Source: JANQTF01 sp041741415 (GTDB lineage: Bacteria > Bacteroidota > Bacteroidia > J057). From it: a DNA stretch of 64,000 nt. The stretch lies in the NCBI GenBank assembly GCA_041741415.1, contig JBGSKC010000021.1:186001-250000 (forward strand). The letters are read 5' to 3'. The notes beneath the pieces were generated by a model. It searched no databases and had not been told where the DNA came from. It saw only the letters and a program-made list of their open reading frames with translations. Within the stretch, counting starts at the first letter, position 1, and each line of letters starts with the position of its first letter. Below are positions 33,511 through 42,190 of this stretch, piece by piece. Made by a program: the position numbers and the translations under genes.

Positions 33511-34554
33511 ATGATCGAATTCACCGAAAATGGCCTCTACTGCCCCCAGGCAGATGTATATATCGACCCCTGGAAACGGGTTCCGAGGGCCCTCATCACC
33601 CATGCTCACTCCGACCATGCCCGCTGGGGAATGGGGGGCTATGTGGCTCACAAAGACGCTGTTCCGGTGATGCGGCTGCGCCTCGGCGAAGACATTCGCG
33701 TCAAGGCAGTGGAATATGGCGAGGTATTTCGGGTGAATGGGGTGAACATTTCCTTCCACCCCGCAGGCCACATCATCGGGTCCGCACAGATCCGCCTCGA
33801 ATACCAGGGGGAAATCTGGGTCGTGTCAGGCGACTACAAAATCGAAGATGACGGACTCAGCACGCCCTTCGAGCCGGTTCGTTGCCACACCTTTATCACA
33901 GAATCCACCTTTGGCCTGCCGGTGTATCACTGGCAGCCCCAGGCCGTTGTGTTTGAGGAAATCAACGCCTGGTGGCGAAGCAATGCCGACCAGGGTATTA
34001 CCACCATGCTGGCGGGCTACGCTCTCGGCAAAGCCCAGCGCATTATCCAGCACCTCGACCCTTCCATCGGCAGCATTTTCACCCACGGCGCGGTCGAAAA
34101 CACCAACGAAGTGCTTCGCAAACAAGGCATTCCGCTGGCTGCCAGCCTGCCTGTGCGCAGCATTCTCGACTTCAAGGCCCGCAAAGAGGAAATTCGCCGC
34201 TCCATCGTCATTGCACCGCCCGGCGCCATCGACAGCAGCTGGGCGAAACGGTTTCAGCCCTACGTCACCGGAATTGCCTCCGGCTGGATGTCCATTCGCG
34301 GGGCCAGGCGCAGGCGGGCAGCAGATCGCGGGTTTGTGCTCTCCGATCATGCCGACTGGCCCGGCCTTCAGCAGGCGATCAGGGAAACGGGGGCCGAACG
34401 GGTGTATGTTACCCACGGCTACTCCGACTTATTCGCCCGCTGGTTGCGCGAACAAGGCTACGACGCCCAGCCCGTCCAAACGCAGTTTGAAGGGGAACTT
34501 AGCGAAATCGGTGAGCAGGCACCTGAGCCCGAACAGCCCAAAGCGGAAGAGTAA
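33511..34554 (+). CDS. Ligase-associated DNA exonuclease (metallo-beta-lactamase fold)
   Basis: A 347-residue metallo-beta-lactamase-fold nuclease. THAHSDHARWG is the metal-binding HxHxDH motif, followed by HPAGHIIGSAQI and SGDYKIEDDGLSTPFE. The C-terminal beta-CASP-like part ends with VLSDHADWPGL and YVTHGYSD. These mark the bacterial ligase-associated exonuclease family (TIGR04122), which is thought to act in DNA repair with an ATP-dependent ligase and an Lhr-type helicase. Neither partner is next to it here. ATG 33511 starts directly before IEFTENGLYC, the usual family start. Confidence 0.92.
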   Translation: MIEFTENGLYCPQADVYIDPWKRVPRALITHAHSDHARWGMGGYVAHKDAVPVMRLRLGEDIRVKAVEYGEVFRVNGVNISFHPAGHIIGSAQIRLEYQGEIWVVSGDYKIEDDGLSTPFEPVRCHTFITESTFGLPVYHWQPQAVVFEEINAWWRSNADQGITTMLAGYALGKAQRIIQHLDPSIGSIFTHGAVENTNEVLRKQGIPLAASLPVRSILDFKARKEEIRRSIVIAPPGAIDSSWAKRFQPYVTGIASGWMSIRGARRRRAADRGFVLSDHADWPGLQQAIRETGAERVYVTHGYSDLFARWLREQGYDAQPVQTQFEGELSEIGEQAPEPEQPKAEE

Positions 34555-34591
34555 ATCTGACAGAATTACAAGCTAATGCCTGGCTTCCGGG

Positions 34592-35386
34592 TTACAGTCG
34601 CTGGCCGAAAACAAGGAAATGCGGATTGAGCAAATTCTCTTTGTTGTACCGCACCGGCTGAAGCGTTTCGGCCTCGAGCACCTCGCCCCCGGCTTCTTCC
34701 ACTACAATTTGCGCGGCGGCAGTGTCCCATTCCATGGTCGGGCCAAGGCGCGGGTAGAGGTCGGCTGTGCCTTCGGCCACCATCAGCAGTTTGAGGGAAG
34801 ATCCCATCGAAACAGTCTGCGGATCGGTGAGTTCAGCGAGATAAGCCTCCACCTCAGGGCTGTTGTGTGACCGCGAAGCCACCACCCGCAGGCCGGGGTC
34901 GCTCATCCGGAAGCTGTTCACCCGGATCTGGCGCATGGCCTGGCCCGCTTCCTGAACAAAAGCTCCGCCGCCTTTGGTGGCCAGATAGGTTTTGCCAGTC
35001 ACCGGCACATGCACGCAGCCCATCACCACTTCCTGCCCTGATACCAGCGCGATGTTTACCGTGAACTCTCCGTTTCGCTTGATAAACTCTTTGGTTCCGT
35101 CCAGCGGATCCACCAGCCAGAACTGCTCCCAGTTGCCCCGCTCGCTGTAGGGGATGTCGCGACCTTCCTCCGACAACACCGGAATCTCCGGGGTGAGCTG
35201 CGTCAGCCGCTCCACGATGACCTCGTGCGCAGCCTTGTCGGCCAGGGTGAGTGGTGAATCGTTCGCCTTCATGTCCACCTGCTGAAACCGGGAGGCATCG
35301 GCATAAATTTCCAGAATGGCCTTTCCGGCGGCCTCCGCTGTGTCAATCAGGGCTTGGGTCCAGGTATCGGTGAGGAGAGAAAACAT
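34592..35386 (-). CDS. cysQ: 3'(2'),5'-bisphosphate nucleotidase
   Basis: A 264-residue inositol-monophosphatase-fold enzyme. The metal-binding motifs are EEGRDIPY, DPLDGTKEF and, near the end, MEWDTAAAQIVVEEAGG; these match CysQ, which hydrolyses adenosine 3',5'-bisphosphate from sulfate assimilation and sulfotransfer. Length is normal. ATG 35386 gives the family start. The aminotransferase gene lies upstream in the same direction (99-base gap). A sulfotransferase-like gene occurs 4 kb away, but no operon link is visible. Confidence 0.93.
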   Translation of the reverse strand: MFSLLTDTWTQALIDTAEAAGKAILEIYADASRFQQVDMKANDSPLTLADKAAHEVIVERLTQLTPEIPVLSEEGRDIPYSERGNWEQFWLVDPLDGTKEFIKRNGEFTVNIALVSGQEVVMGCVHVPVTGKTYLATKGGGAFVQEAGQAMRQIRVNSFRMSDPGLRVVASRSHNSPEVEAYLAELTDPQTVSMGSSLKLLMVAEGTADLYPRLGPTMEWDTAAAQIVVEEAGGEVLEAETLQPVRYNKENLLNPHFLVFGQRL

Positions 35387-35485
35387 GAATCGGCGATTGT
35401 TTTTGGGATAAGAAATTCGGGCAGACGAAACTACCCCTTTTTCGGAGGGCTGGCCCGACAGAAAGAGCTGAAATGTCACATTTGC

Positions 35486-36568
35486 CTATCGAGCATTCAG
35501 AATGACCTCGCTGATGGCGTCTTGCTGGGCTTTGGCAAGCCCGGTGCCGGAGGGAAAGGAAAGGGCTTCCTGCCAGATTTCCCCGCTATGGTTATGTTTG
35601 CTCAGGAACAGATGCTCCTGGTAAGGCGCCTGCAGGTGCAGGGGTGTCCAGATGGGCCTTGTCTGGATCCCGGCCTCTGTGAGGCGTTCCTGCCAATAGT
35701 CGCGGTTCTGGAGCCTGGCCGTGACGAGCCAATGGTTGGGCGAAGAATGAGGCAGCGCCACGGGGAACCGGGCTTCGGGGAAATGTTGCTGATAAAAGTC
35801 GAAAAGCTGTGCCTGCTTGTGCAGAAATTCGGGCAGCCTGGCCAGTTGGGCCAGACCGAGGGCGGCGCTGAGGCCTGTCATGCCGTAATTATAGCCGATG
35901 GCGCTGTGGTCGTAGGCAGCTCCCTGGATTTTGGCCTGGTGCGCCAAATGACGAATTCGCGTAGCCTGGCGCGCATCCCGGCAAAGCACCGCTCCGCCCC
36001 CGCCTGTGGTCACCAGCTTGTTGCCATTGAAACTCAGGATGCCAGCGTCGCCAAATGTGCCTGCATGCTGGCTTTCCACCAGGGTGCCGATGGCGCCCGC
36101 AGCATCTTCGAGCAGGAGCAGTCCGTGAGCTTCGGCCAGGGCCTGCCAGGCCTGCACATCTGCCGCATATCCCAGCAAATGAACCAGAAGAATGGCCTTC
36201 ACCCTGTGGCCTTCATTTCGCAAATACCTCCCCGCCAGCCCGATATCCATCATCCACGATTGTACTTCCACATCTACCAGCACAGGCCGAGCCCCGGTGT
36301 AGGAAACCGCATTCGCCGAGGCAATGAACGTGAGGTCGGGGACCAGCACCTCGTCGCCGGGCCCGATGCCAGCTTCCAGCATGGCAAGGTGCAAGGCTGC
36401 AGTGCCACTTGAAAGCGCCACCACCTCTGCCGCACCAGTCATCTCTGCAATGGCCTCCTCAAACTCCTGAACCTGCGGGGCCGCCGTGGAAACCCAGCTA
36501 CTTTCCAGGCAATACAGTAGAGCCTCTTGTTCTTTAGCTCCGAAGGAAGGGAAGGAAATGGGAATCAT
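35486..36568 (-). CDS. DegT/DnrJ/EryC1 aminotransferase, LegC-like
   Basis: A 360-residue PLP-dependent aminotransferase of the DegT family. The start (MIPISFPSFGAKEQEALLYC..WVS) resembles the LegC group that aminates UDP-sugar intermediates for nonulosonic or bacillosamine-type sugars. The PLP-binding Lys lies in SFNGNKLVTTGGGG, and the cofactor Asp in LLLEDAAGAIG. Other genes of a sugar pathway are not adjacent, so the precise substrate is inference. The ATG at 36568 is preferred to an upstream frame rich in Phe and Pro. Confidence 0.85.
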   Translation of the reverse strand: MIPISFPSFGAKEQEALLYCLESSWVSTAAPQVQEFEEAIAEMTGAAEVVALSSGTAALHLAMLEAGIGPGDEVLVPDLTFIASANAVSYTGARPVLVDVEVQSWMMDIGLAGRYLRNEGHRVKAILLVHLLGYAADVQAWQALAEAHGLLLLEDAAGAIGTLVESQHAGTFGDAGILSFNGNKLVTTGGGGAVLCRDARQATRIRHLAHQAKIQGAAYDHSAIGYNYGMTGLSAALGLAQLARLPEFLHKQAQLFDFYQQHFPEARFPVALPHSSPNHWLVTARLQNRDYWQERLTEAGIQTRPIWTPLHLQAPYQEHLFLSKHNHSGEIWQEALSFPSGTGLAKAQQDAISEVILNAR

Positions 36569-36799
36569 GGTTTGGTAAAATGGGAAGGTGGGCAAAGTGT
36601 TTCGGGCAAACGAATGTGGGAAGAATGGGGGAAACATCCGCGCTTTTTCTGCCGGGGTCGCTTTCAGTGAAAATGTTTGGAACCTGCGTCCACACTTCCC
36701 GGCTGGCAGACGTCTGGAGGTTGTTGCGTCGTTCCCGTTCGAGACCTCCCATTAAACCCGCGACCCGGCCAGCAGTCAAAGCAACAAGACTTCCGACAC

Positions 36800-38176
36800 A
36801 TGGATACCACTGCATTCCGACACCTGATGAACCGGGCGGGTTTTGGCCCCAGCCCCGCCCTTTGGCAGCAGCGCGGCAAGCGCGACACCAACGAATGGGT
36901 CGCCTGGCTACTCGAAGATTCGCGCGGGGCGCGGCCCCTTCAGGCCTCCGGCGCAGAGACTCCCGAGCGTGGCGAGCGGGCCAACATGACCGAAGACGAG
37001 CGCCAGGAGCGCCGGAAGGAGCATGTCCGCATGTTGTTTCAGCTCAATGCCGCCTGGGTGGACCGCATGGCTTCCGGAGAAGGAATGCTCTGCGAAAAAA
37101 TGACCCTCTTCTGGCACGACCATTTTGCCTGCCGCTTCCCCACCATTCTCTTCACCGAAACCCAGCACCAAACCCTGCGGCAACACGCCCTTGGCTCCTT
37201 CCGGGATTTGCTGTTCGCCATTTCCAAAGACCCGGGCATGCTGTCGTTTCTCAACAACCAGCAGAACCGCAAAGAACAGCCCAACGAAAACTTCGCCCGC
37301 GAGCTGCTGGAGCTCTTTACCCTGGGCCGCGGCCATTACACCGAAAACGACATCCACGAAGCAGCCCGCGCCTTCACCGGCTGGGGCTTTACCCTTGGCG
37401 GAGAATTTGTATTCCGGCGCGCCTGGCACGACACCGGCAGCAAAACATTTCTCGGCAAAAGCGGCCATTTTACCGGCGAAGACATCCTTAACATCGTGCT
37501 GGAAGAGCGGCAAACTGCCCGTTTTCTCACTGAAAAGCTCTACCGCTATCTCGTTCATCCTCAGCCCGATCCCGAAGTGGTGGACACCTGGAGCCGCCTT
37601 TTCTACGAATCGGACTATGACCTGCCCCGGCTGCTGCTGGAGATGTTGCTGAGCGACCACTTTTATGAAGCCCGCAACCTGGGAGCGAGGATCAAATCGC
37701 CCGTGGAGTACCTGGTGGGCCTGATCAGGGCGTTTGGGCTGGAGTTTCAGGACGAACGCGGGATTATTTTTGTGCAGAAGGCGTTGGGGCAAACCCTGTT
37801 TCAGCCGCCCAATGTGGCTGGCTGGCCCGAAGGCCGCGCCTGGATCGACGGCAGCAGCCTGCTGCTCAGGATGCAGCTGCCCCGCCTCCTGCTCGCCCGC
37901 GAGGAATTCGACTTCGCCGTGAAGCAGGAATTTGCAGGCAATGAAGAACCTTTCCGGCTCGACCGCGACTTCCGATCCCTTCAGGCCACTGTGGACTGGG
38001 ACCGACTCGCCAAAGGGGTGAAAGTGAGCGAATTGCCCGAATTTCTGCTCGCCGTTCCACCAAGATCCGACTGGAAAGACCTTGCCGATCAGCTCCGGGG
38101 GCCCATGATCCCGACCCAGGCCGGCCAAAAAGCTGCCATTTCCCTGGTTTGTTCGCCCGAATACCAGCTCCTCTGA
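36800..38176 (+). CDS. DUF1800 domain protein
   Basis: A 458-residue protein of the DUF1800 family, recognisable from HLMNRAGFGPSP at the start, LTLFWHDHFA-like (MTLFWHDHFACRF), NENFARELLELFTLGRG and QPPNVAGWPEG. No catalytic chemistry is established for this family. It is very often encoded directly before a DUF1501 protein, as here (41-base gap), so the two probably act as one exported system. No N-terminal signal peptide is evident with the ATG at 36800. Confidence 0.9.
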   Translation: MDTTAFRHLMNRAGFGPSPALWQQRGKRDTNEWVAWLLEDSRGARPLQASGAETPERGERANMTEDERQERRKEHVRMLFQLNAAWVDRMASGEGMLCEKMTLFWHDHFACRFPTILFTETQHQTLRQHALGSFRDLLFAISKDPGMLSFLNNQQNRKEQPNENFARELLELFTLGRGHYTENDIHEAARAFTGWGFTLGGEFVFRRAWHDTGSKTFLGKSGHFTGEDILNIVLEERQTARFLTEKLYRYLVHPQPDPEVVDTWSRLFYESDYDLPRLLLEMLLSDHFYEARNLGARIKSPVEYLVGLIRAFGLEFQDERGIIFVQKALGQTLFQPPNVAGWPEGRAWIDGSSLLLRMQLPRLLLAREEFDFAVKQEFAGNEEPFRLDRDFRSLQATVDWDRLAKGVKVSELPEFLLAVPPRSDWKDLADQLRGPMIPTQAGQKAAISLVCSPEYQLL

Positions 38177-38217
38177 CCACGCTTCCCGCCGCCTTCACAA
38201 TCAGAACCTCCATCGCC

Positions 38218-39408
38218 ATGACCAGCAGACGCGATTTTCTCAAACTCAGCTCCCTGGCCTCCGCCGCCATGTTCACCCCCCGCTTTTTGATGGGGCTCCC
38301 GCAGCATCGTCCGGTGTTTGAAGGAAAACGGCTCGTGGTGATCCAGCTTTCCGGCGGCAACGATGGCCTGAACACCATCGTGCCTTTCGGCGACGACCGC
38401 TACTACCGGCTGCGCTCGCGCATCGCCCTCCCCGAGCGGGATGTGATTCCCCTCTCGGATGTGCAGGGGCTCCACCCGGCCCTGCAGCCCCTCGAGGCGA
38501 TGTTCAAAGACGGCCACATGAGCATCCTCAATGCCGTTGGCTATCCCAACCCCAACCGGTCTCATTTTCGCTCGATGGACATCTGGCACAGCGGATCCGA
38601 CGGCGATACCTACCTCGACAGCGGCTGGATCGGGCGTTACCTCGACCATGCCTGCGCCGGCTGCCAGGCTCCGCACCAGGCCATCGAAACAGACGACAGC
38701 CTGTCGCTGGCGATGAAGGGCGAGCAGCGGACCGGCATTGCCATGGGCAAACCCGAGGTGCTGGCGCGCAGCGCGCAGGATCCGTTTTTTGTGGCCAGTG
38801 CCAATCACCAGCCTGCCGACCCCGGCGGCGATCTGGGCTTTTTATACAAAACCCTCACCGGCACCATGCAATCCGCCAGCTACCTGCTGGAACAGGTGAA
38901 GCGGGTGCCTGCGCCGCTGGGCTTTCCGGTGAGCGATCTGGGGCGGCAACTGGCCCTGGTGACCCAATTGATTCAGGCCGGGGCGGAAACGAGTGTGTAC
39001 TACGTTTCGATGACGGGCTTCGACACCCATGTGCGGCAGGGTCCGGCACACCAGCGGCTGTTGCAGCAGTATGCCGAGGCGGTGGCGGCTTTCCGGGAGG
39101 CCATGGAGAAAGCCGGGCAGTGGGAACAGACCCTTGTCATGACTTTTTCGGAGTTTGGGCGCAGGGCAGAGGACAATGCCGGCGGCGGCACCGACCACGG
39201 CAAAGCCAACAACCTGTGGCTGATGGGCGCCAACCTTCGCAAGCCGGGGATCCTGAATCCCAGCCCCGACCTCGACAAGCTTGACGATGGCGACCTGGCC
39301 TGGCAGCTCGATTTCCGGCGGGTGTATGCCACCCTGCTGCGCGACTGGCTGGCCGTGGATGATGTGGCCGTGCTGGGCCAGCGCTTTGAAGGGCTGGGGT
39401 TGGTGTAG
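38218..39408 (+). CDS. DUF1501 protein with twin-arginine signal
   Basis: A 396-residue protein starting with a twin-arginine-type motif (TSRRDFLKLSS), indicating export in a folded state. The DUF1501 core shows VVIQLSGGNDGLNTIVPFGDDRYY, GYPNPNRSHFRSMDIW and, near the end, MTFSEFGRRAEDNAGGGTDHG. These resemble the alkaline-phosphatase-like/sulfatase fold metal site. Function is unknown. It is the partner of the DUF1800 gene upstream. Confidence 0.9.
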   Translation: MTSRRDFLKLSSLASAAMFTPRFLMGLPQHRPVFEGKRLVVIQLSGGNDGLNTIVPFGDDRYYRLRSRIALPERDVIPLSDVQGLHPALQPLEAMFKDGHMSILNAVGYPNPNRSHFRSMDIWHSGSDGDTYLDSGWIGRYLDHACAGCQAPHQAIETDDSLSLAMKGEQRTGIAMGKPEVLARSAQDPFFVASANHQPADPGGDLGFLYKTLTGTMQSASYLLEQVKRVPAPLGFPVSDLGRQLALVTQLIQAGAETSVYYVSMTGFDTHVRQGPAHQRLLQQYAEAVAAFREAMEKAGQWEQTLVMTFSEFGRRAEDNAGGGTDHGKANNLWLMGANLRKPGILNPSPDLDKLDDGDLAWQLDFRRVYATLLRDWLAVDDVAVLGQRFEGLGLV

Positions 39409-39418
39409 GGGGGAGTTC

Positions 39419-39481
39419 ACCACAGATTACTCAGATTGAACACAGATGAAACCCAGGAAAAATCTGTGAAAATCTGTGGTT
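39419..39481. repeat. CACAGAT inverted-repeat element
   Basis: CCACAGATT at 39421-39429 is mirrored by AATCTGTGG at 39472-39480, with inner CACAGAT and ATCTGTG copies. This is a dispersed intergenic palindrome of a type widespread in bacterial genomes. It sits 10 bases after the DUF1501 stop and could also end its transcript. Confidence 0.6.
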
Positions 39482-39532
39482 CAGCAGGTAACTTCATCTC
39501 AGATGCACCATCGATTCCGAGAAAATCACCTC

Positions 39533-40252
39533 ATGCTCCCATCCATCCAGCTTTGGTCCGGGCCGCGGAATGTCTCCACCGCGCTGATGTACAGCTTCGC
39601 GCAGCGAAACGACACCCGCGTCTGGGATGAGCCGCTCTATGCTGCCTATCTCCTCCGCACGGGCCTCGACCACCCCGGCCGCGAAGACATCCTCGCCCAC
39701 CACGACGCCGACGCCCACCGAGTCATCGACAAGATGCTCCATGGCCACCGCGACCGACCATGGCTGTTTTGCAAGCAAATGGGCCACCATCTCCTGGACC
39801 TCCCCACCGAATGGCTGTCAGGCTGCACCAATGTGTTCCTCATTCGCCATCCTGCCGAAGTCCTGATCTCCTTCTCCAAAGTCATTTCTCAACCAAGCCT
39901 CCGCGACATCGGCATTGCCCACCAATGGGAGATCTTCCAGGAGCTCCGGCAACTGGGCCAGTCGCCCCTCGTGATCGCTGGCAACGAACTCCTCCGCGAC
40001 CCCGAAGCCATCCTGCGGCAGGCCTGCCAGCAAATCGGCATGGAATTCGACCCGGCGATGCTCCAATGGCCGGCAGGGCCAAGGCCCGAAGACGGCATCT
40101 GGGCCCGCCACTGGTATGCCAATGTGCATCAGTCCACCGGCTTTGCCCCCTACGAACCCCGGGAGCATTCCCTCCCGCCGGATCTGCAGCCTGTGCTCGA
40201 AGCCGCCATGCCCGCTTTCGAAGGCCTCTCCACTTTCGCACTCCGGGCCTGA
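39533..40252 (+). CDS. Sulfotransferase-like P-loop protein
   Basis: A 239-residue soluble protein. The N-terminal SGPRNVSTALMYSFAQR (9-25) resembles the 5'-phosphosulfate-binding loop of the sulfotransferase superfamily, and VFLIRHPAEVLISFSK resembles the 3'-phosphate-binding motif (IRHP...S). Related bacterial proteins are annotated as sulfotransferase family or HAD-linked proteins of unknown substrate. The ATG at 39533 was chosen because an upstream frame runs into the CACAGAT repeat. The gene is followed after 36 bases by the DUF4476 gene. Confidence 0.7.
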   Translation: MLPSIQLWSGPRNVSTALMYSFAQRNDTRVWDEPLYAAYLLRTGLDHPGREDILAHHDADAHRVIDKMLHGHRDRPWLFCKQMGHHLLDLPTEWLSGCTNVFLIRHPAEVLISFSKVISQPSLRDIGIAHQWEIFQELRQLGQSPLVIAGNELLRDPEAILRQACQQIGMEFDPAMLQWPAGPRPEDGIWARHWYANVHQSTGFAPYEPREHSLPPDLQPVLEAAMPAFEGLSTFALRA

Positions 40253-40288
40253 TGACCCGCCCTCCGTTCTCTTTCGTATCTTGCCGGT

Positions 40289-41350
40289 ATGAAACACGCC
40301 CTTCTACTCTCCTGCCTGCTGGCAACCGCTGCTGCCCAGGCCCAGCCCGAAACCCTCCTCGACCCCGCCCGCGCCCTCCAGGGCTATCTGGGGATTTCCT
40401 ACTGCAGTACGCCCCTCAGTGAGCTGGACTTTGAGGCTTTCTTCGCCGAATTCTCCGCACTGCCCAATGACCGCCTTCGCTTTGAAAAAATCCGTGTTGA
40501 GGTTCACGCACTGTGCTTGGCCACGCCCTACGTGCTCAGGATGATGGAAAAAATGGAGCAGCCCGCCTATGAATATGACATGATGCGGCTCTGCTTCTAC
40601 TACTGCGCCGATCCCGGCAATTTTTCGCGGCTCCTCCCCTACATGGATGGGGCTTCCTTCCGGGAAAGCATGGCCACCTTCCTGCGCGAGCGACTCGATG
40701 ACCAGCGCGCCGATGTGGAAGGTCAGCGGCAATTGTTTTCCAGCTCAGAGCTGGCCCGAACCACGGAATTGCTTCAGACCCTCGACAGCGACCAGTCGCG
40801 CCTTCAGGTTGCCATCGAGCTTATTCAGCGGAATAACCTCCTATCCGAACAGGTTCGGCCCCTCATGGACTTCCTGCAGCTTGCTGCCAACCGCAAAGCC
40901 CTGGCCCTGGAAGCGGTTGCCTGGGTGTATGACCCGGCTAATTATTTCCTCGTTACCGAGCGGCTGCCCCGCAAGGAACGTGAAGAAGTGATGGCCCTGC
41001 TGCAGCGAAGCCGTCCGGGGCTGGCTCCCGGCTTTGTTTCAGTGCGGCAAGTGGGCTGCACCTACCGGGTGGTGGAGTCGGAGGTGGAACAGCACCTGGC
41101 AACGCTGCGAGGGCAGCCACGCGAAGATCTTCGGCTGAGGCTGGCGGTTCAACTGTTTGAAAATAACTGCTTCAGCGTCATGGAGTTAAAAAAAGTGATG
41201 CGGGAATTCGAAAGCGACGAAGACCGCCTCCAATTGGTGCAAAGTGCTGCCGCCAGGGTTTTTGATCCGTGGAACATCTACCTGGTGAATGCTGAGTTCC
41301 AACGCGCTGTGAGCGTGGATGGTCTCTTCCGCTTTCTCAGCGCCTCCTGA
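40289..41350 (+). CDS. Exported protein with repeated DUF4476 modules
   Basis: A 353-residue protein with a signal peptide (ending AAAQAQ). It then contains repeated helical modules of the DUF4476 type at about 65-130, 150-240 and 280-350. Each has the pattern of a small helix pair ending in a DP-x-NYFLV or DPWNIYLV phrase after LQLAANRKALALEAVAWVY-like helices. Function is unknown; the family is almost confined to Bacteroidota. A TATCTTGCCGGT sequence just before the ATG may be a degenerate -7 box giving a near-leaderless transcript. Confidence 0.75.
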   Translation: MKHALLLSCLLATAAAQAQPETLLDPARALQGYLGISYCSTPLSELDFEAFFAEFSALPNDRLRFEKIRVEVHALCLATPYVLRMMEKMEQPAYEYDMMRLCFYYCADPGNFSRLLPYMDGASFRESMATFLRERLDDQRADVEGQRQLFSSSELARTTELLQTLDSDQSRLQVAIELIQRNNLLSEQVRPLMDFLQLAANRKALALEAVAWVYDPANYFLVTERLPRKEREEVMALLQRSRPGLAPGFVSVRQVGCTYRVVESEVEQHLATLRGQPREDLRLRLAVQLFENNCFSVMELKKVMREFESDEDRLQLVQSAAARVFDPWNIYLVNAEFQRAVSVDGLFRFLSAS

Positions 41351-41405
41351 TCCGGGTTTTCATGCGTTCATGGAGCCTCGTCGTTCGACCTAATGCCGGA
41401 TTGCC

Positions 41406-42182
41406 ATGTTAGCCAACCTGTTTCATTCCCTGAGTTTGTATGTGGAAGCCTTTCAGGCGATGAGCAAGCACCGGCTCTGGGCGTATGCCCTGTTGCCCGG
41501 TTTTATTTCCCTGGCCCTGGCAGCCGGGCTCATTAGCTGGCTCGTGGGCTATGCCGGTGACATCTCTCTCTGGATCATGGGCATCTACCCCTGGGAGTGG
41601 GCAAAGGAAACCATCACAACCGTGCTGGCCTGGCTCTCAGGAGGGCTAATGGTGCTGGGCGGATTGGTCATGTTCCGGTACCTGCTCATGGTGGTGGCCT
41701 CGCCGTTTATGGGCATGTTGTCGGAAAAACTGGAAGAGGCCATGACGGGCCGTCCGGCAGCAGAATTTTCTGCTGGTCAGCTAATTACAGACATTGTTCG
41801 CGGTTTGCGAATTGCAATTCGAAACATTTTTCGGGAGATTGGTTTCACCCTGCTTGTTCTGATTCTCGGCTTTGTGATACCCGGCCCGGGCAACGCCATT
41901 GCTGCTGCCATCACCCTCGTGATCCAGGCTTATTATGCCGGGTTTGGCAACGTGGATTACACCCTGGAGCGCAAACGCTTTTCGGTGCAGCAGTCGGTGG
42001 AATTCGTTCGAAACAACAGGGGCATGGTGCTGGGCAATGGAGCGGGCTGGTTGCTGCTGATGCTGATCCCTGTGCTGGGCTGGTTTCTTGCTCCGGTGCT
42101 GGGCACGGCAGCCGCCACAAGAAGTGTGCTGGAAAAGCTGGATCAACGGAGCTATTCACTGCTGGGAAATACTGGCAAATAG
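41406..42182 (+). CDS. EI24/CysZ-like integral membrane protein
   Basis: A 258-residue protein with about four membrane regions. It matches the EI24-domain family, with HRLWAYALLPGFISLAL near the start, VASPFMGMLSEKLEEAMTG in the middle and RNNRGMVLGNGAGWLLLMLIPV near the end. CysZ, the bacterial member studied, transports sulfate, but many EI24 proteins are uncharacterised, so the substrate is open. It converges on the iron-transport permease gene with only eight bases between the stops. Confidence 0.85.
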   Translation: MLANLFHSLSLYVEAFQAMSKHRLWAYALLPGFISLALAAGLISWLVGYAGDISLWIMGIYPWEWAKETITTVLAWLSGGLMVLGGLVMFRYLLMVVASPFMGMLSEKLEEAMTGRPAAEFSAGQLITDIVRGLRIAIRNIFREIGFTLLVLILGFVIPGPGNAIAAAITLVIQAYYAGFGNVDYTLERKRFSVQQSVEFVRNNRGMVLGNGAGWLLLMLIPVLGWFLAPVLGTAAATRSVLEKLDQRSYSLLGNTGK

Positions 42183-42190
42183 AAGCGAAA

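Noticed and set aside
37427..37441. Possible sigma-54 site (TGGCACGACACCGGC)
   Set aside because: It lies inside the DUF1800 coding sequence far from a start codon, and the -12 part is poor.
36908..38128. 406-residue open frame antisense to the DUF1800 gene
   Set aside because: DUF1800 motifs are on the plus strand; no independent evidence for the antisense frame.
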